Source of the DNA: Cornus controversa
Taxonomy: Eukaryota; Streptophyta; Magnoliopsida; Cornales; Cornaceae
Length of the DNA stretch: 64,000 nt
Direction of reading: 5' to 3'
Assembly: GCA_026545225.1 (NCBI GenBank)
Contig: CM048850.1
Location: forward strand, 8,853,501-8,917,500
The notes beneath the pieces are model-generated. The model saw only the letters and a program-made list of their open reading frames with translations, made no database searches and had not been told where the DNA came from. Positions 57,101 through 64,000 of the stretch are shown piece by piece; position 1 is the first letter of the stretch, and each line of letters starts with the position of its first letter. A program made the translations under genes and the position numbers.

Positions 57101-58127
57101 GAGAACTCAAATATGGAACTTCTCGAGGGTGTGGACGTTGGTGTGAAATCAAACAAATTGAAGGGTACTAGACTTCAAATTTAGTCTCATATATATATTG
57201 TTTGTTTCTTAAAATTAAAACACAAGAAAACAAAAAGAAAGAAAGAAAGAAAGACTATGGGGTCAATTTGTGTGATTGTATATTTTTCGAAGGAACAAAA
57301 TATTGTAGAGACAAGTACTGAAGTTAGTAATGAGGACCGGCGACCTACGGTTTCCGTCTTCTCTCTCTCCATAAGCATGGTGTATCAGACCCTTTGTTTG
57401 TTTTCTCTCTAAAATATCTTGTAGCTCGTTCTAGACAGAGGAACAAAAATGTAAGATTTTCCGATAGAAAACAAAGTCCGCTCCAGTTTTTATCTTCTAC
57501 TGTGGGAAAACAATTGATCACAAAACACGTGAACATTGATATCAGTCAGTTTTGATTTTTCTTCTGATCGATTTCTACAAGCTTGTTGCTCATTAAATGG
57601 GTCACCGAAACTATTACTCACATGTATACAACTTGCTTGAATTTTCGAAGAAAAAAATGATATTATTTGGTTTCATCTCTTCTGATTTATTGAAGAGAAA
57701 TAGAAAAAAAAAAAAAATTCATCGCTTAAGCGACTGCCACTAGCACTCATGTTCCCCGTAACCGACGTATCAAATTTAGTAAGTTTTTGATGGTCATCAC
57801 CAGTAAGCTTTGATTTATATTGCAATGAATTGAATGAAATCAAAAATTTCAAGAGTTTTTTTGAGCTGATAGAGTAGGATATATCCTCCTTCCCTTACAT
57901 GCAAGGATTGGGTTTAAGTCAAATCTGGGAATATAGCGAGTGAATGTATACTCATATGAGATGTTTCATTAACCGTTTTATAAAAAATATTTACAACTTT
58001 TACTTGGTCTTCAAAAGTGTTATAACAATTCTGAGATACAGATAATGCAAATGACCAATTAATAACAGAGTAGGCGTTACTTCGTGTTAAAAAGATGATT
58101 TCTTGTTACTAATTTTTTTATAACCGT
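57101..58127. repeat. Unidentified repeat block (copy 2 of 3)
   Basis: It follows the hAT-like element and matches 33464-34285 and 59949-60556. A GAAA microsatellite lies near 57235-57255. No recognisable gene is present. The edge at about 58127 joins the interior of LTR-L copy i. Confidence 0.6.
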
Positions 58128-58514
58128 TTTGTTTAACCCACTTTATTGACATTTTAGATTTAAGGCAATTTTTACCTCAGGTTAGAACATAGAGTTCGTA
58201 GAGCATGGTGGTCATCTACTCCTTACCAGACTTTAGTGTAAAGGCTTAGATCTTTTCATAAAGTATTTTACTTTTAATCTTTTTGGTTAAGGGGTCCTTG
58301 AGTTACGGGACTTCCAAATTGTATCGATCAGACTAGAATTATGTATTTAACATTATTTATTATTATTTCAGTTAGATTTACTTTCAGCATTTATAATTTC
58401 TTTTTCTTTTATTTTTGTATTCTATGCTCATTTGCTATCAGTTGTAAGTATCCTTTACGTTTATGTGTGAGACAGCTGACCACCTCATACGTGAAATTTG
58501 TTGGGAGTATTTCA
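58128..58514 (+). mobile_element. LTR-L copy i: 3' end fragment
   Basis: It matches the last 390 bp of copies a, d and h and ends TATTTCA before TTTAG. The left edge is an exchange point with the preceding repeat block. Confidence 0.7.
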
Positions 58515-59019
58515 TTTAGGGTCGGTTTGGTTGGAAAGAAAGGGAAGGAAAAGAAAAGAAAGGTAAGGGAGGGAGATGAGATATTGTGTTTGGTATAAAA
58601 TATTAGAAAGAAAAGAAAGGTTACAGCTGGCATGAACAATGACAAATTTAATCCTCTCAAATATGGGCGGAAATAGACGGAAAGGCTGCAATCTTTTAAT
58701 ACAATTTTCTTAATACCCAAACTGGCCCTTAAGTTGCCTTTTCTTTTCAACAAGGATTAAACTGCTTCAAGTTGTATTTGTGAGTATCACTTATGTTTCT
58801 GCATGGATCAGCGATATAAGTAAATTGAATCCTACATTTCATCTCGTGGTTAGATTAGTGCTACCTACTTCTACTTTGGCAAATGCAGCTCACTTTTAAT
58901 TTTGTTGCATCATTTTAATGATATTTTTTTTGCTGTCTTTTTTTTTTTTGGGTCCTCATCCAACTTTAAAGTGACAGATGAATCACTTTTAGGTGATTGT
59001 ATTGACAGTGGGCTTTATC

Positions 59020-59383
59020 CTATGAAGCACAAATACTTCCCCGGAGGTGCCGTGGTCGTATCGGATACGTATCCGATACGGATACGGCCGGACACGTATC
59101 GGATACTCCTGGAAAGTATTCATTTTTTTTAAATAATTTTTTTATTTTCGGATATGGCAGGATACGTGGTGGATACGGCAGGATATGTGGTAGATACTTC
59201 TCGGATACGTTTGAATTTTTTTTTTTTTTAGAGATGTTAGCCATATTGTAATATTAAAATTTAAAAAGCTTAGTTGAAGTGTGGGGCTTAATTTGTAATA
59301 AATCAAAAGATCTTTAATGTTAAGAAAAAAAGATCTTTTAAGTTAAAACTTAAAACTTAATTTGTGTTCTATTAAATTTTTTG

Positions 59384-59436
<53 letters not shown>

Positions 59437-59522
59437 CTGTATCCCGCCGTACCCGTATCCTAATTTTTTGAGATTTGCCGTATCTGTATCGTATCGTATC
59501 CGTATCCCGTATCCAAGAGACT
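59020..59522. mobile_element. Non-autonomous insertion with GATACGTATC-type terminal arrays
   Basis: The left 190 bp holds many GTATCGGATACG / GGATACGTATCC palindromes. The right 80 bp carries the same motifs in inverted order (CCGTATCCTAAT..CGTATCCGTATCCC). The centre is AT-rich with a (TA)n tract at 59390-59432. CTATGA occurs at both edges. There is no coding capacity. Similar repeats are widespread in plants, but I cannot name the family. Confidence 0.55.
59390..59432. repeat. (TA)n microsatellite
   Basis: About 21 TA units within the GATACGTATC-type insertion. Confidence 0.9.
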
Positions 59523-59948
59523 ATGATGCTTCTCTACTACATGGTATATGAAACTGTATCTATGACATGAGACTTACAAATACCCATGTTGTTAAACTTC
59601 ACCGTTCTTAGCATTTTGATATCTTATGATTTAAATTTTCATGTTGTAGATGAAAGGATTAGCCACTATAAGCATGTTTAACTATCGATGGGTGTCATGC
59701 TTAACAATTATATTCTTAACCTATAAATATCTTTTAAAATATAAAAGGGTATAATTGTAAATTTATTAAAATAGTTTCCATTTCTTAAATTTCCCAAACA
59801 TGATTACTATTATTTCCTTTCTTTTCCATCATTAATCAACCAAACATGATAATAAGTTAATACTATTCTTCCTTTTCATTTTATTTCTTTTCCCTCATAA
59901 CTAATGTTATCATTTCTTTTCCTTTCCCTCGTACCAAACATAGCCTTA

Positions 59949-60556
59949 GAGAACTCAAATATGGAACTTCTCGAGGGTGTGGACGTTGGTGTGAAATCAA
60001 ACAAATTGAAGGTTATAAGACTTCACATTTAGTCTCATGTATATATTGTTTGTTTCTTAAAATTAAAACACAAAAAAACAAAAAGAAAGAAAGAAAAACT
60101 ATGGGGTCAATTTGTGTGATTGTATATTTTTCGAAGGAACAAAATATTGTAGAGACAAGTACTGAAGTTAGTAATGAGGACCGGCGACCTACGGTTTCCG
60201 TTTTCTCTCTCTCTAAAAGCATGGTGTATCAGACCCTTTGTTTGTTTTCTCTCTAAAATATCTTGTAGCTCGTTCTAGAGAGAGGAACAAAAATGTAAGA
60301 TTTTCCGATAGAAAACAAAGTCCGCTCCAGTTTTTATCTTCTACTGTGGGAAAAAAATTGATCACAAAACACGTGAACATTGATATCGGTCGGTTTTGAT
60401 TTTTCTCCTGATCGATTTCTACAAGCTTGTTGCTCATTAAATGGGTCACCGAAACTATTACTCACATGTATACAACTTGCTTGAATTTTCCAAGAAAAAA
60501 ATGATATTATTTGGTTTCATCTCTTCTGATTTATTGAAGAGAAATAGAAAAAAAAA
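59949..60556. repeat. Unidentified repeat block (copy 3 of 3)
   Basis: It matches 57101-57720 closely and breaks off at a poly(A) run, followed by inverted MITE sequence. Confidence 0.6.
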
Positions 60557-60820
60557 AAAATTCAGAAATTTGTTGTTTAATAGTTTATTGAAAACGTTTG
60601 AAGAGAACAGGCTCTCTTTGATTGTACACTTTTTTTGTAATTGTTTGTTCTTTTTTAATTGTTAAAACCACAGAATTTGAATTAGGCTGAAAATAATTTT
60701 ATGTTAGTAATAAACTATATAACATTATGTTGTGAGACCCATCACCTTACTCACATAACAATAAAATTAAATTACCCATTATTATTTTTCAATAATTGAA
60801 CCAAACACAATCTCAAGCTT
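60557..60820. mobile_element. Inverted partial copy of the small hAT-like MITE
   Basis: The left part is the reverse complement of about 6430-6490 (AGAGCCTGTTCTC, CTATTAAACAACAA). The right part ends CAATAATTGAACCAAACACA, the reverse complement of the MITE's left end. Confidence 0.5.
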
Positions 60821-60879
60821 CGGACAAAAAATGAAAGAGAAAATACTAATGTTTCTTGGAAGAGTGCTAGTGGTAGTCG

Positions 60880-61365
60880 CTTGAGGGACTGTCCTTGTCG
60901 CTACACTTATTGGTGGAAATTAATAACAAAAATTAAATATTTTTCTGTAATAAATATCCTACTTTTTCATAAATCAATATATCCTTCTAGTTCTTAAGTA
61001 TTTACATTAGTGCCATCAACAAACAAATAAAACTATTTATAAAAGAAAAATATGATAAATATATAAATATGTTCTTTAATTCAATTAACCATAATTACAA
61101 AATTTTAAAATTATATAGGAAATGATTATAATAAGTATATAGATTATTAAAAATATTTAAAAGCAAGATAATATAAACAAATATTAATAAAAATATTTGA
61201 ATACTTTATATAAATAATTTTATTTGTTTGTTGATGACATCAATATAAATACTTTAGAACTAGAAGGATATATTGATTGATGAAAAAGTAGAACATTTAT
61301 TACAGAAAAATTTAATTTTTGTGATTAATTTTTACTAGAGCGATTGTGTAAGAAGAGTCGCGTGA
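60880..61365. mobile_element. AT-rich foldback element with arms of about 150 bp
   Basis: The left arm (about 60895-61045) contains TTTTTCTGTAATAAATATCC, ATATATCCTTCTAGTTCT and CATCAACAAACAAATAAAA. The right arm (about 61205-61350) is its reverse complement with scattered mismatches. The spacer is about 160 bp. No coding capacity; the superfamily is not clear. Confidence 0.6.
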
Positions 61366-61380
61366 CCCCGTCTTGTATGA

Positions 61381-61503
61381 CATCTCTCTCCACATAAAAC
61401 ACGTGAATGACCCCGTCTTGTATGGCTTTACATTATATATATTGTTGAATGTAAAGCCATACAAGACGGGGTCATTGACGTGTTTTATGCGGAGAGAGAG
61501 ATG
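61381..61503. mobile_element. Hairpin MITE, 53-55 bp arms
   Basis: CATCTCTCTCCACATAAAAC...GGCTTTACAT and its reverse complement lie on either side of a 15-bp AT spacer, with few mismatches. Single arms of the same module occur at about 5890-5941, 34510-34580 and 6190-6250. Confidence 0.7.
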
Positions 61504-63062
61504 CTAGAGCATTGACTTGGAAGTTTCCTATTCCATTGGAAGAAGACCCATATTAAACAGCTGACCAAACTCGCTAGGGGTCATTGGTGTGTCCTGCGGA
61601 AGGACAAGATATACCAAAGGGTACCATGTGAAATCAAAACAACACTTCTATATGTTATCTCTCTCCACATGCAAAACAACACGCCTTGTATGGTTGGGCA
61701 TTTCATTCAACGAAATGTGAAATCTGGGATTCTGATCATAAACCTGACCTTAGTATTTTTCTTCCAATTTCAAATATATATATATATATACACACAAATA
61801 CACACTTCTGTATGTTCTATCTCTCCACACAGAACACGCCAATGACCCCACCTTGTATGGTTGGTTATTCCATTCACAAATTAAATCAAAACCTACTAAT
61901 TTCGTTATGTTAGTTACTAGGAACATAAGTTTTTTCTTTAATTCTCATATTTTTAGATGCTTGAGGCTGTTTTTGGTTCAATTGTTGGAAGATAATTGTT
62001 AACAATTACCAAAGCATAAATTAACAGTTGTGAAAGAACTCAAGCAGAGCCTGTTCTCTTAAAACGATTTTCAGAAAACTATTAAACAACAATTTTCTGA
62101 ATTGTTGACTCTCTCTCTCTCTCTTTTTAATATGAAAAACTGTTCTGATCAAACTAATCAACCAAACACACCATTTTATTTTCATACTTGACATGAATAC
62201 CTTTTTGTACAGTATTTTTGTTTTATATAGTTGATACTTGAGATAAAACTGAATATATGGAGGGTAACTTTTGTAAATCTAGAAGGACAAATGAGGATGT
62301 AATAAGGATTGAGAATCAAGAGGTACAAAAAAGTAACATTTTTGTTATTTAAGATGGGCTAAATGGAAGTGTGCATCTATAAAAAATTCATAGAATCAAT
62401 GCAGGATAGGTTAAATGGAAGTGTGCATCTATTATATTGTGTGATATGCATATCTCCTTATGATTAAAAAGGAAGTTTTATCGAACAACTATTACACCAG
62501 TCATATTTTATGCTACCGAATGTTGGCCAGCTAGGCAACAATATTTGCATAAAGTGAGTGTTGCAGAAATGTAAATGTTGAGATGGATAGGAAGTAAGAC
62601 TAGAAATGATAAAATTAGAAATTAACACATTCGGGAGATGGTTGGAGTAACAGCTATTGGAGATAAAATAAGTGAAAATCAATTTGAAAAGGCACAAAAT
62701 ACTTGACCTACTGCACAAAAAAGGGTTTAGAAATGAACACAATTTTATTTTAATACTTGACCTAGTGCACAAAAAATGGCTTTGATAAGTTAAGTACATA
62801 ATTAGAAGGAAAGGAGGAAATGCGCGCTGATCATTGATTTTCTTTTATAATTGGAAAAGTATTTCATACTTTTCTTTCACAATCATACAAATTGACTCCC
62901 TAGTCTTTCTTTCTTTGAATAAATTTGTCCAGGTTTGAAAAAACATTGATCTCCTACAATAATACATGAGACACCAAAGTGTGAACTAGTAGTCCTAATC
63001 AATTTGTTTGCATTAATTGACTCCAAAGTCTGCACCTCGTGTTTTTTACTTTTACTTTTTGA
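61440..63062 (+). repeat. Orphan copy of the MMP 5' flank (long version)
   Basis: It matches 5880-7440 of the flank of the intact gene nearly throughout, including the small MITE at about 61967-62172. It stops about 230 bp before the position where the MMP start codon would be. LTR-L copy j follows, so no gene and no TATA box remain. Confidence 0.8.
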
Positions 63063-64000
63063 ATATTTTTTTTGTAATCCTATCATGCCTCCTTTATATA
63101 TATATTAAGTACCCCACCATGTAATTGACAATCCACACATGCCTCCTTTACTAACCTTAAATATCTTATTAGATATTGGCAATCTCGACATGCCTCCCCT
63201 ATCCATATTAACTACCCTATCGGCAATCCTGACATACCTTCCTAATTAACTTGAAATATATATATAAATGTATACAAATCATTTTCTTATTTATCTCATG
63301 TTTCCAAAACAGAAGTCATCCTATATACCGTCTCAATTCAACCTCTATCACACAAGTTTAGAACCTATTTCTAAGTTAAAACCAAAGTCATAAATACAAT
63401 ACCCTATTAAACCTAGGCAATCTTGACATGCCTCCTATACTATCCTTAAATACCTTATTAGGTATTGGTAATCTTGACATGCCCCCTGGAAATCCTTACA
63501 TGTCTCCCTAACCTTAGATACCTTATTAGGTACTGGTAATCTGGACATGCCTCCTAGCAATCCTTACATGCCTCTACAACTAACCAATTAAACTAAAATC
63601 AAAGATCTAACCTACTTAGCAAATTAATTAAATCTAACAGAAATTCAATCACCATAATAAAATAACTCATACACAAGTAAACTAATATCAAGTATATCAT
63701 AAACAATTATGATTTCAAAGAATACAATTAAGGAAGAAAAAATAATATAACCAACAATTATATGAGCAAGCACACAACTAAATCTCCAATATACCTAAAT
63801 TATCGAGGGAGTCTAAACCTAGCTCTAACCTAGGTTTCCGGGCCTATTTTGTTCCTAAAAACTCTATTTTGTTCCTGAAATTTTTTGAAATTTTAAAAAT
63901 ATTTTCCAAATAAAAGAAAATGAAAACCCAATCTTGAGGCATACTTTTAAAACCAATTTAACCACGAGGGAAGCGCATTTCCACTTGAAACTTAAAACCC
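63063..64000 (-). mobile_element. LTR-L copy j, continues beyond the window
   Basis: It matches 10431-11360 of copy b, including the array of ATCTTGACATGCCTCC-type motifs. Its junction inside the LTR suggests unequal exchange with a copy-b-like block. Confidence 0.75.

Larger units (their letters stand above)
58517..59948. mobile_element. hAT-like element copy 4, interrupted at 59020-59522
   Basis: It matches copies 1 and 3 on both sides of an insertion of about 500 bp that also replaced about 30 bp of the element. Confidence 0.6.

Overview
This is an AT-rich, repeat-dense stretch of a flowering-plant nuclear genome, probably a dicot or relative; the species cannot be told from the sequence. 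The evidence is an intronless plant-type matrixin gene with a TATA box, and plant-lineage LTR retrotransposons of the Tat gypsy, Sirevirus copia and TRIM types. There is nothing prokaryotic: no operons, CRISPR arrays or rRNA/tRNA genes.

The only host gene family present is a secreted matrix metalloproteinase (plant MMP, soybean SMEP1-like). One copy is whole (7668-8642, plus strand). Three decayed copies lie on the minus strand: MMP-psi1 (1683-2370), MMP-psi2 (17100-18073) and MMP-psi3 (42801-53692, split by a young Sirevirus). The surroundings are made of repeated blocks. A segment of about 9 kb at 11.3-20.7 kb is repeated at 37.9-56.4 kb, part of it occurs a third time at 1.4-5.6 kb, and pieces of the MMP 5' flank recur at 34.3-35.1 and 61.4-63.1 kb without a gene. 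The locus looks like an MMP module amplified by unequal exchange and then eroded.

Region by region: 0-1.4 kb non-coding with a 53-bp minisatellite; 1.7-2.4 kb MMP-psi1; 2.4-4.6 kb solo long LTR (here called LTR-L); 4.6-5.6 kb hAT-like non-autonomous element; 5.6-7.6 kb MMP 5' flank; 7.7-8.6 kb intact MMP; 8.8-9.5 kb TRIM; 9.8-12.7 kb LTR-L; 12.7-14.6 kb Sirevirus-like LTR remnant; 14.6-16.9 kb LTR-L piece, foldback element and LINE remnant; 17.1-18.1 kb MMP-psi2; 18.2-20.4 kb LTR-L; 20.7-33.5 kb another LTR-L holding a nested Tat-type gypsy element (22352-32160) with an antisense accessory gene; 33.5-35.1 kb repeat block and orphan MMP flank; 35.1-37.9 kb truncated copia; 37.9-42.6 kb second copy of the 11.3-16.9 kb block; 42.8-53.7 kb MMP-psi3 with the Sirevirus (43716-53634); 53.8-56.1 kb LTR-L; 56.1-61.4 kb hAT-like copies, a GATACGTATC-rich insertion and foldbacks; 61.4-63.1 kb orphan MMP flank; 63.1-64 kb LTR-L running off the window.

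Only the MMP at 7668-8642 looks like a working host gene. I did not find a new multi-gene system. The most informative features are the staged decay of the MMP array, the palindrome arrays and env-like frame of the Sirevirus, the antisense gene of the Tat element, the unnamed LTR-L family and several foldback elements. All coordinates of repeat edges were read by eye.
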